NCBI GenBank assembly: GCA_013205565.1
Contig: JABMMM010000047.1
Span: forward strand, 1 to 64,000
Reading direction: 5' to 3'
Length of the DNA stretch: 64,000 nucleotides
Source: Alcaligenaceae bacterium
GTDB lineage: Bacteria; Pseudomonadota; Gammaproteobacteria; Burkholderiales; Burkholderiaceae_B
Of the stretch, positions 25,837-33,877 are shown piece after piece. The translations under genes were made by a program, and so were the position numbers. Position 1 is the stretch's first letter. Every line of letters starts with the position of its first letter. The notes beneath the pieces were generated by a model. That model saw nothing but the letters and a program-made list of their open reading frames with translations. It had not been told where the DNA came from and searched no databases.

Positions 25837-27302
25837 AGGACTGAGTCAACTTTTGAATAGTGAAGTGTGTTTGCGGGCGTCCATTCATCGCCAAGCAGTT
25901 CTGGGTCGGCATACGCCTCCATGCGTTTATAGTGCTCAGCGATGTCTTCGCGGTAAAACAAGCTGGCAATCCCCGTAGACAAACGTTTTGCGCCCTCAGT
26001 GATTGCCGGAATATCACCGGATACGGTGCCGTGCGATAAGGCAGCGGGGTAACAAAAGCAATGAATGTTTGAAAGGCCTGGGCAAGCCCCTGGTGTGATT
26101 TCTTGAAACTCGAAGGCGCGCCCAAGGTCGGGCGAATCGAGCATTTCTTGGCTGGGCGGGTCGGTGAGTTCAAGTTTGCGGTGTCCCCAGGCAAGCACGT
26201 GCGGGGCGATACTGGCGTATTCAGGACGTGCCCACCAATCAATTTTGAAGCCAGTCGAGAAGATTAAAAAATCAAGTTCGAACTGACCCAGAGGCGTTTC
26301 GACCAGCAAAATATTATCTTTAACTGTGATGGCCTCAAGAGGACAGCTCAAGTTAAAACGAGCATTCGCGTGCCTCGATACCCGCAGCGTGCTGCCTCGA
26401 GGGGCGGGTACCTGTTCAACCCCTAAATAGTGGCGAATACGCCATTTCCAAGCGTCGGGCAGATCGACAAAACCAAGATTCATGCCGGCGTGGCCAGCGC
26501 CTTTACCTTTGTTGATGCGTGGTAAGTCGGGACGGCGAATCAACAAATCAACACTGGAGGCGCCCGCTTCAAGTGCGGTCGCTGCACTGTCCATCGCAGA
26601 TGCACCTGCACCAATGACACCGATACGTTTACCTGCAAGGGTGCTGTAATCAAGCTTGTCGGAAGAATGTGCCCAAAGGGCACGAGGCAGCGTTGCCGTG
26701 ATTTCAGGCAGGTACGCACCGCCTAAACCATCGCGCCCAGTGGCAAGCACGACGCGGCGCGCGTAGACCGTTTGTTGGCCCGAGGGAGTCGCCATGACCA
26801 GGCGCACCAAGCCCTCGGGGCGCGGCTCGATCTTTGTGACGTGGTGTTCATTGCGTAAATCGAGCTTGAGGGCTTGCCGATACCAACGCAGGTAATCCAT
26901 CCACTGCGTGCGCGGAATTTTATCCAGCGCCGCCCAGGCCTCAAGCCCGAACTGCGCTTCAAACCACGCACGAAAGGTCAAGGCCGGCAAACCCAGGGCG
27001 GGCCCTGTCAGTTGCTTGGGAGAGCGAAGGGTCTCCATGCGCGCTGTGGTGACCCAGGGGCCTTCAAGCCCGGCAGGTGCCCGATCAAACATCACGGCCT
27101 CAATGCCGGTAAGCGTGAGCGAGGCCGCTGCCGCCATGCCTGCCATGCCGCCGCCAATCACGGCAACCTCAAGAATGGGTTGACCCTCGTGCTCGCGCGT
27201 GACGACCCAGCGCTTGGCCGGAAGCTCAAGCCAGGCGAGATCTTGTTCGAGTCGCGCTTGTAACTGAGCCAAACCTTGAGCGGCTAATGGTGTGCCCGCC
27301 AT
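25833..27302 (-). CDS. FAD/NAD(P)-binding flavin monooxygenase-like oxidoreductase
   Basis: The 489-residue protein has an FAD-binding Rossmann loop VIGGGMAGMAAAASL near residue 50 and a second NADPH-binding loop GVIGAGASAMDSAATALEAG near 227-246, the two-dinucleotide layout of flavin-containing monooxygenases. LIFSTGF (about residues 344-350) fits the ATG-like motif of the family. It would insert oxygen into a carbonyl, sulfur or nitrogen compound. ATG 27302 has AGGAT upstream. It heads an operon with the CMD and AhpD-like genes, probably to contain peroxide leakage. Substrate unknown. Confidence 0.83.
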   Translation of the reverse strand: MAGTPLAAQGLAQLQARLEQDLAWLELPAKRWVVTREHEGQPILEVAVIGGGMAGMAAAASLTLTGIEAVMFDRAPAGLEGPWVTTARMETLRSPKQLTGPALGLPALTFRAWFEAQFGLEAWAALDKIPRTQWMDYLRWYRQALKLDLRNEHHVTKIEPRPEGLVRLVMATPSGQQTVYARRVVLATGRDGLGGAYLPEITATLPRALWAHSSDKLDYSTLAGKRIGVIGAGASAMDSAATALEAGASSVDLLIRRPDLPRINKGKGAGHAGMNLGFVDLPDAWKWRIRHYLGVEQVPAPRGSTLRVSRHANARFNLSCPLEAITVKDNILLVETPLGQFELDFLIFSTGFKIDWWARPEYASIAPHVLAWGHRKLELTDPPSQEMLDSPDLGRAFEFQEITPGACPGLSNIHCFCYPAALSHGTVSGDIPAITEGAKRLSTGIASLFYREDIAEHYKRMEAYADPELLGDEWTPANTLHYSKVDSVL

Positions 27303-27452
27303 ATTTATCCTGAAACGTTGAAAGAGTGAGCGAAACTGGCTGCTGTCGCGAGTTCTTTGCTCACGACTAGACTAAGAATAATCGTCTAAGCGAAAATTGC
27401 AAAGTGCAGGCTCTCTTTTGACAAAAAAAAAGGGACTTGCGGGTGAGGGGTC

Positions 27453-27482
27453 GGTGTGATTGTTCAATAGGTGTGATTGTTC
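27453..27482 (+). repeat. 13-bp direct repeat before a Bug gene
   Basis: GGTGTGATTGTTC occurs at 27453-27465 and again at 27470-27482, a 17-bp period. The second copy ends 53 bp before the Bug ATG at 27536, in the divergent gap from the monooxygenase gene. Tandem repeats at such positions often bind an activator. The rest of 27303-27535 shows no gene. Confidence 0.5.
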
Positions 27483-27535
27483 TGTAGTAATCTTTAGCGC
27501 GGTCGCGGCCTTAAACAATTGAATCTTTAGAGGCA

Positions 27536-28528
27536 ATGATGAAAAAAATGAATGATCAACGTTGGTGTCTGCGAAGCGCTGCCTTGTTGCTGTGCGCAGC
27601 CACAGCAGTACCCGTAGCGGTTTGTGCCGCGTATCCCGAGCGCCCGATTGCTTTGGTTGTGACCTATCCCCCAGGGGGAACCGCAGATTTAGTGGCAAGA
27701 ATGTTGGCGCCCGAAGTTTCTAAAGAGCTTGGCCAAAATATTGTGGTTGAAAACCGCGGTGGCGCGGGCGGAATGATTGGCGGTGCGAGTGTGGCCAAGG
27801 CTGCGCCTGACGGCTACACAATCATGCTTGATGCCGCGAATCATGCGCAAAATCCAGCGGTGCAGCCCAAGATGTTGTTCGATACCCTAAAAGATTTCGC
27901 ACCGATTACTTTGCTGCAGCGTGTGCCTAACGTTTTGGTGGTGCGCTCAGATAACGCGCTTAAAACTGTTGCCGACCTGATCGCTGCGGGCAAGCAAAAA
28001 GAGCCATTGTTGTATTACGCGTCTTCGGGCCCAGGCGGTGCACAACATTTGGCGGGGGTCTTGTTCAATGCGTTGTCGGGTACGCACCTTGAGGCTGTGC
28101 ACTACAAAGGTGGTTCGCTGGCGCTGACAGACGTCATGTCAGGCCAAGTGACGATGATGTTTTCAACGGTCGGTACCTCTTTGCCGCATGTTCGTGCGGG
28201 CAAACTTCGTGTCATTGCCGTAGGGAGCGACAAACGTATCGCGGCGTATCCAGATGTTCCGACGATCGCTGAAGCGGGAGTGGCTGGTTATGCAAGCTAT
28301 GAGTGGAATGGTATCTACGCGCCCGCTGCGACGCCACCGGAAATCATTGCGCGGTTGAACAAGGCCTTTGTTTATGCTTTAAAGCAACCTGCAGTGATTG
28401 CGCGTATTCACGAATTTAATGGCGAGATCATTGCCTCAACCCCAGAAGAGCTAGATATTTTCAGGCGGGCTGAAATCGCTAAATGGCAACGTGTGGCAAA
28501 AGAGTACAACCTTCAGTTACAACCTTAA
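27536..28528 (+). CDS. Bug/TctC family tripartite tricarboxylate transporter receptor
   Basis: A 330-residue periplasmic receptor with a signal peptide (LRSAALLLCAATAVPVAVCA). Bug motifs follow: TYPPGGTADLVARML, VENRGGAGG, AAPDGYT and YKGGSLALTDVMSGQV. ATG 27536, or the near ATG codons at 27539 and 27548, begin it; GAGGCA at 27530 is the ribosome binding site. It is divergent from the flavin monooxygenase operon across a region with a 13-bp direct repeat, so it may supply that enzyme's substrate or a related compound. No membrane partner is nearby. Confidence 0.92.
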   Translation: MMKKMNDQRWCLRSAALLLCAATAVPVAVCAAYPERPIALVVTYPPGGTADLVARMLAPEVSKELGQNIVVENRGGAGGMIGGASVAKAAPDGYTIMLDAANHAQNPAVQPKMLFDTLKDFAPITLLQRVPNVLVVRSDNALKTVADLIAAGKQKEPLLYYASSGPGGAQHLAGVLFNALSGTHLEAVHYKGGSLALTDVMSGQVTMMFSTVGTSLPHVRAGKLRVIAVGSDKRIAAYPDVPTIAEAGVAGYASYEWNGIYAPAATPPEIIARLNKAFVYALKQPAVIARIHEFNGEIIASTPEELDIFRRAEIAKWQRVAKEYNLQLQP

Positions 28529-28560
28529 CGGTTGCTTCGAGTGTGTGAGTGTGCCTTGCA

Positions 28561-29349
28561 TCAAACAGTTATTTTTGGAAATTGCATCAACAAAATCTCT
28601 GCACCGACCGGGCCCGTTGTCAGCTCTAGGCGAGGTTCAGTTGGTGTAATAAAAATGACCGTGCCAGCACCAAGCTGCTGCTCGTCGTGGGTGACTGAAC
28701 CCGCAGCAATATAAGCAAATTGTCCGCGACCCGTTTTTGGTTCTGGCCCGAGAATGGTTTGTTGGGCCGGGGCTTGATATGCGGTCGCACATAAACCATC
28801 TGGCTGCACGGCGATCGCGTTGTGTTCAAGTGTGCAGGCTAAAGTCGTGCGTGCGGTATCACTTAAGCAATCGACTGGCGGACCCATCACATGACGGCGC
28901 GGTAGGTCTTTCATTTGATCGCGCTGCTCGGGTAGGTAGCCAGCGCCGCCGTCTTTACCTAATCTAAAAACCATGTAGTGCAGGCCTTGCTCGCCGGCGG
29001 TAATCGGACCATAGCCCGTGTGCTTCGCCGCAAAGTGTACGGTAAAAGGCCAAACCTTATGCTTGCCCAGTAAGCCTTCGCCCGCCACCATAATTTGAAA
29101 TTGGTCGACAATGTGAAAATGCGATTGCAAAACCGCCCCGGGTTGCTGTTCGATTAGTTTGCAGTTTGGTGCGTCTGACTCGGCATCGCCGGTTTCAGGG
29201 ATCAAATCGCTTCTGAAGACAAAGCCCCCAAGTACGTTTGGGGCAGAGCGAATCGGGCGTTCACGGCGGTTGCTGCGCGCTTCGGTGATCGTGTTGATGA
29301 TGGCCGTGGCAGCGTCTCTCTTGGCGTGGTGTGGTTGGGACGTGCCCAA
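28561..29349 (-). CDS. cupin-like conserved protein
   Basis: This 262-residue protein has a likely cupin metal motif SHFHIVDQFQ (His-x-His with a nearby Asp/Gln) about 90 residues in and a second beta-rich half ending with GTVIFITPTEP. A bicupin-like fold is my best guess. No ATG exists before residue 80; a TTG at 29349 (MGTSQPHH) starts the frame just after an in-frame TAG, so the N-terminus is uncertain. It is convergent with the Bug receptor (gap 32 bp) and divergent from the SDR gene. Possible roles are metal-dependent oxygenation or isomerisation, but no specific function can be given. Confidence 0.6.
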   Translation of the reverse strand: MGTSQPHHAKRDAATAIINTITEARSNRRERPIRSAPNVLGGFVFRSDLIPETGDAESDAPNCKLIEQQPGAVLQSHFHIVDQFQIMVAGEGLLGKHKVWPFTVHFAAKHTGYGPITAGEQGLHYMVFRLGKDGGAGYLPEQRDQMKDLPRRHVMGPPVDCLSDTARTTLACTLEHNAIAVQPDGLCATAYQAPAQQTILGPEPKTGRGQFAYIAAGSVTHDEQQLGAGTVIFITPTEPRLELTTGPVGAEILLMQFPKITV

Positions 29350-29408
29350 GGACTTTGTCTAACAGTTATTATGGCACGTTAGATTTGACCAAGAACAGGG
29401 CGTGGCTC

Positions 29409-30164
29409 ATGACAAAATTATTAGAAAATCGAGTGATTTGGGTGGTGGGGGCTTCGGGGGCGTTGGGTGCGGCAGTCGCTCGTCGCATTGCGAGTGAAGC
29501 GGCAATTGTTGTAGTGTCGGGCCGTTCAGTCGAAAAACTCAAGGCGCTTACAACAGAAATTGTCGCAGCGGGCGGGCGAGCGCTGGCGTTGACGCTCGAT
29601 ATCAAAGATCGTCAAAGTGTTGATGCAGCCGCCAAAAATATTCTTCAACAATTTGGTCAAATCGATGGTCTGGTGAATTCAACGTCGATTTCAGATTTTG
29701 GCCCACTCATGAGCTTGGATGATGAGGTGTGGCTGGATGTGTTGAATTCAAAATTATTGGGCTATGTTCGCACAATGCGCGCGGTGTTACCCGCCATGTC
29801 AGAGCGCAAGCGAGGGGCGATCGTGAACCTGTCGGGTCGCGGGGGCAAGCAGCCCACCGCCACGCACCTGCCAGGCGGTTGCGCAAACGCGGCGGTCAAT
29901 CTGTTAGACAAAGGGGTTGCGGATGCGTATCTACCTTTTGGCATTCGAGTCAATACGGTCGCACCGGGGCCGATCGCCTCAGAGCGTTTGGATCAGATGA
30001 TGAAATCGACGGGTGCGATGTCCGAGCGTAGCGCACAGACCTTTAATCGGCCAGGTACTCCCGAAGATGTGGCAGAGGCCACACTTTGGCTGCTCTCTGA
30101 TCAATCCCGACATGTGACAGGCGCGATTATTCCGGTCGATGGCGGCGCAACCTATACGGTTTAA
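29409..30164 (+). CDS. short-chain dehydrogenase/reductase family protein with altered active site
   Basis: The 251-residue protein has the SDR nucleotide loop GASGALG (14-20), NAG-like VNST at 89-92, Ser142 and the C-terminal NTVAPGPIASERL. The position normally held by catalytic Tyr is Gly156 and the Lys is Asn160 (HLPGGCANAAVNL instead of YxxxK). It can bind the cofactor but may not work by the usual proton relay. ATG 29409 follows AGGGCG; the frame is open upstream into the divergent gene's leader but this is not coding. A hotdog thioesterase follows 16 bp later and is probably cotranscribed. Confidence 0.85.
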   Translation: MTKLLENRVIWVVGASGALGAAVARRIASEAAIVVVSGRSVEKLKALTTEIVAAGGRALALTLDIKDRQSVDAAAKNILQQFGQIDGLVNSTSISDFGPLMSLDDEVWLDVLNSKLLGYVRTMRAVLPAMSERKRGAIVNLSGRGGKQPTATHLPGGCANAAVNLLDKGVADAYLPFGIRVNTVAPGPIASERLDQMMKSTGAMSERSAQTFNRPGTPEDVAEATLWLLSDQSRHVTGAIIPVDGGATYTV

Positions 30165-30180
30165 TTAGGGGTGGTCTCAG

Positions 30181-30609
30181 ATGAATGCTTCGAACTCTGT
30201 TCCTGACGGGTTTGCTCCGATTTTTATGGTTGAACCGTTCACCACGATGATCGGGCCGATCTATTCCAAGCCTGACGGTGCTCACCTGTTTAGGCTTGGG
30301 TTTCGCGTTGCACAAGAGCACCTAAATATCGAACGCGTGGTACACGGTGGAATGCTTTCGACAGTGGCAGATCAAGCGATTGGGATGAATGTGGCGCACG
30401 CCAATAGCCAAACGAATGACGTGTTGACGATGCATCTATCGGTCGATTTCATTAGTCCAGCGGTGTTGGGCGACTGGGTGGAAGCCAGCGTAAGCTTAAG
30501 TAAGGTGAGCGGTCGGGTGCGCTTTGGTAACTGCGAACTGCGCGTGGGTGATCGCTTAGTGCTTAAAGCCTCAGCGATCTTTGCCGCGCGGGTTCATAAA
30601 GGCCGGTAG
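30181..30609 (+). CDS. hotdog-fold PaaI-like thioesterase
   Basis: A 142-residue hotdog protein. The family helix with VVHGGMLSTVADQAIG is present and is followed by the acid Asp/Glu region and the strand LTMHLSVDFISPAVLGDWV. PaaI/YbgC-type thioesterases hydrolyse aryl- or acyl-CoA thioesters; here the partner gene is the SDR upstream. ATG 30181 lies after TAGGGGTGG. It may salvage CoA from a dead-end intermediate in the pathway fed by the nearby receptors. The substrate cannot be told. Confidence 0.87.
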   Translation: MNASNSVPDGFAPIFMVEPFTTMIGPIYSKPDGAHLFRLGFRVAQEHLNIERVVHGGMLSTVADQAIGMNVAHANSQTNDVLTMHLSVDFISPAVLGDWVEASVSLSKVSGRVRFGNCELRVGDRLVLKASAIFAARVHKGR

Positions 30610-30669
30610 CCCACGGCGCTGCGTCAATGTTGGCTACCTCGTCAGTTTTCGAATTCGACTTGCAGTGCA

Positions 30670-31647
30670 TCACTCCGGTTGCATCCCTGCCTCGGTAAAG
30701 GATTGTTTCCAGTCTTTGAGTTGGCTTGATACATAAGCACCCAGCTGTGCAGGGGTGGAACCTTCGAGGTCAAATCCCTGCCTTTCGATGCGCGCGCGTA
30801 CCTCGGAGTTAGCCATCGCTTCTCTGATGGATTCGCTCATTTTCGTGGCGATTGCAGAGGGTAGCTTAGCTGGGCCAAATAGCGCCGCCCAACTTTCAGC
30901 ACCCAATGAGGGCAAACCAGCTTCGCTAACGGTGGGTACGTTAGGCAGCAGAGGGGAGCGCTTATTCAGTAGCATCGCCATCGGAATGAGTTTGCCATCG
31001 CTGATGTGCTGCATGGTGCTAATGGTCGATACGAAAGTGAACTGCACATGGCCGCCTAATAAATCGTTGACATTGGGCGCTTCGCCTTTGTAGGGAATTA
31101 AATTCATTTGAATATCGTTTTGTTTCGAAATGCGACTGAACATCAGTTGCGTCACGCCGCTATGGCTGCCAAAGTTAAGTTTGCCTGGATTTTGGCGTCC
31201 GTAGGCGATTAACTCGGACGCAGTTTTGTATGGAAGTTTTGAATTAGCGACCATCACAAAGATGTAGCGACCGATCAAGGTAACGGGCGAAAAGCTCGTA
31301 ATCGGATCATAGGGCGGATTTTTTTTAAGCAGAGGAATCTGCATCATGGGCGTATTGGTCGCCATGAAAAAGGTGTGGCCGTCTGGCTCTGCACGGATGA
31401 CATAGTCGGCTGCGATGAGTCCGTCTGCGCCAGGTTTATTTTCGACAACGACAGTTTGTCCGAGCGAGGTCGTTAAGTGCTGCGCCAAAATTCGGGCGAC
31501 TAAATCAGTGGCACCACCTGGCGGAAACTGCAACACAATCCGTATTGGTTTGCTTGGCCAAGTTTGAGCGTTCGCAAAGTTGGCAGTTAACGCGCAGGCA
31601 AGGGCGCAGACAACAAGGATGAACTGGCGAAAACAATTCAAAGACAT
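30670..31647 (-). CDS. Bug/TctC family tripartite tricarboxylate transporter receptor
   Basis: A 325-residue periplasmic receptor with signal peptide (FILVVCALACALTANFANA) and motifs QFPPGGATDLVARIL, VENKPGAD and EPDGHTFF, then YKGEAPNVNDLLGGHVQF. The His in PDGH replaces the usual Tyr of PDGY, a small family deviation. It is convergent with the thioesterase gene (60 bp apart) and divergent from the GST-SDR unit (160 bp), where its promoter must lie. Ligand unknown, likely a small carboxylate. Confidence 0.92.
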   Translation of the reverse strand: MSLNCFRQFILVVCALACALTANFANAQTWPSKPIRIVLQFPPGGATDLVARILAQHLTTSLGQTVVVENKPGADGLIAADYVIRAEPDGHTFFMATNTPMMQIPLLKKNPPYDPITSFSPVTLIGRYIFVMVANSKLPYKTASELIAYGRQNPGKLNFGSHSGVTQLMFSRISKQNDIQMNLIPYKGEAPNVNDLLGGHVQFTFVSTISTMQHISDGKLIPMAMLLNKRSPLLPNVPTVSEAGLPSLGAESWAALFGPAKLPSAIATKMSESIREAMANSEVRARIERQGFDLEGSTPAQLGAYVSSQLKDWKQSFTEAGMQPE

Positions 31648-31807
31648 AGAGCACCTAAGGTTTGGTGTTGAAAGTTTGGCGTTGCAATCACTTCGCTCAG
31701 CCCTGCAACTGCGACTTCGCAGCGAGTCACGATCATGTTAAACCGGCTACAGACAACTGCAACAAATTCAACTAAGATTTAGTGTCGATTTTTATTAGGG
31801 AAAACCC

Positions 31808-32416
31808 ATGTTGCTCTTTGATATGACAAGTGCCATGAATCCTCGCCGTGTGCGAATTTTTTTAGCTGAGAAAGGTCTGTCCATTCCAACTTGCCAAGTT
31901 GATGGGCCCAAGCTCGAGAATACGCAGCCTGCATTCTTAGAAAAAAATTCGCTGGGCAAAGTGCCAGTTCTCGAACTCGACGATGGCACACTGCTCACTG
32001 AGTCGATTGCGATTTGTCGCTACCTTGAGGCGCTTCATCCCCAGAAGCCGTTGTTTGGGCGCACAGCGCTTGAGCAGGCGCAGGTCGAGATGTGGACGCG
32101 CCGTGTTGAGTTTGAAATTGTGATGCCAATTATCACAAACTTTAGACACACAGGGCAATACTGGATTGGGCGCTCGCCGCAAGAGCCCCTTTGTGGTGAG
32201 TTCTATCAGGCCCGCGCCGTTGAGGCGTTCGAATGGCTTGATCGCGAACTTGCTGGCAAAGAGTTTATCGCAGCCGATCACTACACGATCGCCGACATCG
32301 TGGCGCAGTGCGGCTTTTTAGTGGGTAAGGCGACGGGCACACGAATCCCACCAGAGTTAAAAGAATTAACGCGGTGGTACAGCGCAATGGTGGCACGTCC
32401 CACCGCGCGTGCTTAG
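31808..32416 (+). CDS. glutathione S-transferase family protein
   Basis: The 202-residue protein has an N-terminal thioredoxin-like half (MLLFDMTSAMNPRRVRIFLAEKG, with SLGKVPVLELDDGTLLTESIAI as the glutathione gamma-Glu binding site) and a helical C-terminal half with ERDLAGKEFI-type and ADHYTIADI sequence, the N-capping box. It probably conjugates glutathione to an electrophile or uses it as a cofactor for dehalogenation or isomerisation. ATG 31808 follows a weak AGGG. Its stop overlaps the next SDR start by 8 bp, pointing to coupling with that gene. Confidence 0.87.
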   Translation: MLLFDMTSAMNPRRVRIFLAEKGLSIPTCQVDGPKLENTQPAFLEKNSLGKVPVLELDDGTLLTESIAICRYLEALHPQKPLFGRTALEQAQVEMWTRRVEFEIVMPIITNFRHTGQYWIGRSPQEPLCGEFYQARAVEAFEWLDRELAGKEFIAADHYTIADIVAQCGFLVGKATGTRIPPELKELTRWYSAMVARPTARA

Positions 32417-33167
32417 CGTGAATGCGGCCACTCAAGCTCGTGTGGATCAAAAAGTTTGTTTGATCGTGGGTGCCGGAGATGGCACCGGAAGCGCAGTTGC
32501 TCTAGGCTTTGCGCGCGCTGGGTATGCTGTGTGTGTGGCGCGACGAACGCCAGACGCAAGCCAGGGCCTGCTTGACACCATTCACGCTGAGGGTGGGCAT
32601 GCGTTAGCCTTTGTGCTAGACGCGCGTCGCGAAGACGAGGTGATTAAGCTTTTTCAAACGATTGAACAAGACGTCGGGCCGCTCGCTGTCGTGGTGTTTA
32701 ACGTCGGCGGAAACGTCCGTTTCCCGTTGCTAGAAATGACGGCGCAAAAGTATTTTAAAACCTGGGAAATGTGTGCCATGGCGGGTTTTCTGGTCGGGCG
32801 AGAGGCGGCGCGTGTAATGTTGCCTCGGCGCTGCGGCACTATCTTATTTACGGGTGCGACGGCAAGTTTACGAGGTGGTGTCGGCTTCAGCGCCTTTGCA
32901 GGAGGTAAAGCCGCACTCAGAGCCTTAGCGCAAAGCATGGCGCGTGAGTTCGGACCGCAGGGCTTGCATGTGGCACACGTCATTGTTGACGGGGTGATTG
33001 ACTCAGAACGGGTTCGCTCGACCCAACCCGAGCGCGTCGCCGCACTTGGCGCTCAAGGCCTGGTCGACCCCCAGAACATCGCGCAAGCTTATTTGTGGCT
33101 ACACCAACAAAAACCTGACGCCTGGACGTTTGAGCTCGATCTGCGCCCAGCCACTGAAAAGTGGTAA
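32409..33167 (+). CDS. SDR family protein with Phe in place of catalytic Tyr
   Basis: The 252-residue protein has the loop VGAGDGTGSAVALGFARAG (20-38), an NVGG motif (98-101), and Ser/Thr148-153 (TGATAS). Instead of YxxxK it shows F163-AGG-K167 (FSAFAGGKAAL). This Phe-for-Tyr, Lys-kept pattern is a known SDR subgroup (cd05373, SDR_c10) that lacks the usual tetrad. It starts with a GTG at 32409 that overlaps the GST stop; GTG 32418 is another option. Reaction unclear: it may act as a non-redox enzyme or use a different proton donor. It closes a GST-SDR pair. Confidence 0.85.
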   Translation: MLSVNAATQARVDQKVCLIVGAGDGTGSAVALGFARAGYAVCVARRTPDASQGLLDTIHAEGGHALAFVLDARREDEVIKLFQTIEQDVGPLAVVVFNVGGNVRFPLLEMTAQKYFKTWEMCAMAGFLVGREAARVMLPRRCGTILFTGATASLRGGVGFSAFAGGKAALRALAQSMAREFGPQGLHVAHVIVDGVIDSERVRSTQPERVAALGAQGLVDPQNIAQAYLWLHQQKPDAWTFELDLRPATEKW

Positions 33168-33222
33168 GTTCATTCAGACCGTTACACTCAAATCTTGCAC
33201 GCATACCCACTGACTGGCACCT

Positions 33223-33819
33223 ATGACAACGACTGAACAAAATAAACCAATTGCGCGTTTCGCGATTCCAGCGCTTACAGAACTGCCTGCAGATATCCGC
33301 GAAAAAATTCTGACTGTGCAAGAGAAATCGGGTTTTGTGCCGAACGTGTTTTTGGTGTTGTCGCGCAGGCCAGACGAATTTCGGGCTTTCTTTGCTTATC
33401 ACGATGCGTTGATGGTGAAAGACACTGGTAGCCTGACTAAAGCCGATCGCGAAATGATTGTGACCACAACAAGTGCGAAGAACAACTGTTTATATTGTGT
33501 GGTGGCGCATGGTGCGATTTTGCGGATTTATGCAAAAAATCCGCTTGTGGCTGACCAAGTCGCAGTCAATCATCACAAGGCGGATATTTCGCCTCGACAA
33601 AAAGCGATGCTCGATTTTGCCGTCAAGGTCTGCCTAGACTCGCAGGCGGTCGGTGATGAAGATTACACCGCGTTAAAAGAGCACGGCTTTGATGACGAAG
33701 ATATTTGGGATATCACTGCCATCACGGGATTTTTTGGGATGTCGAATCGACTCGCTAACGTCTTATCCATGCGGCCCAATGATGAATTTTTTATGTTGGG
33801 ACGTCTGCCTAAAAAATAG
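33223..33819 (+). CDS. AhpD-like peroxidase-related protein
   Basis: The 198-residue alkylhydroperoxidase-fold protein has a redox Cys pair in NNCLYCVVAHGAIL (CxxC-x3-H). SGFVPNVFLVLSRRPDEFRAF before it and LDFAVKVCLDSQAVGDEDY after it are typical of 'peroxidase-related' (TIGR01926-type) members. It is likely a thiol-dependent peroxidase or redox partner. It follows the GST-SDR pair by 55 bp and may belong to that transcript. The start ATG 33223 has no strong ribosome binding site. It resembles, but is not a copy of, the Avi_7169-like protein at 24743. Confidence 0.83.
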   Translation: MTTTEQNKPIARFAIPALTELPADIREKILTVQEKSGFVPNVFLVLSRRPDEFRAFFAYHDALMVKDTGSLTKADREMIVTTTSAKNNCLYCVVAHGAILRIYAKNPLVADQVAVNHHKADISPRQKAMLDFAVKVCLDSQAVGDEDYTALKEHGFDDEDIWDITAITGFFGMSNRLANVLSMRPNDEFFMLGRLPKK

Positions 33820-33834
33820 CTAGGTACCGCGAGC

Positions 33835-33868
33835 GACTCAACCCCAACGCACTGAGCGGGGTCGAGTC
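33835..33868. terminator. stem-loop between convergent genes
   Basis: GACTCAACCCC (33835-33845) pairs with GGGGTCGAGTC (33858-33868) with one A/C mismatch, around a 12-nt loop. It lies between the stops of two convergent genes. There is no T run on either side, so it is a stable 3'-end hairpin rather than a classical intrinsic terminator. Confidence 0.5.
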
Positions 33869-33877
33869 TGTGCCGGA

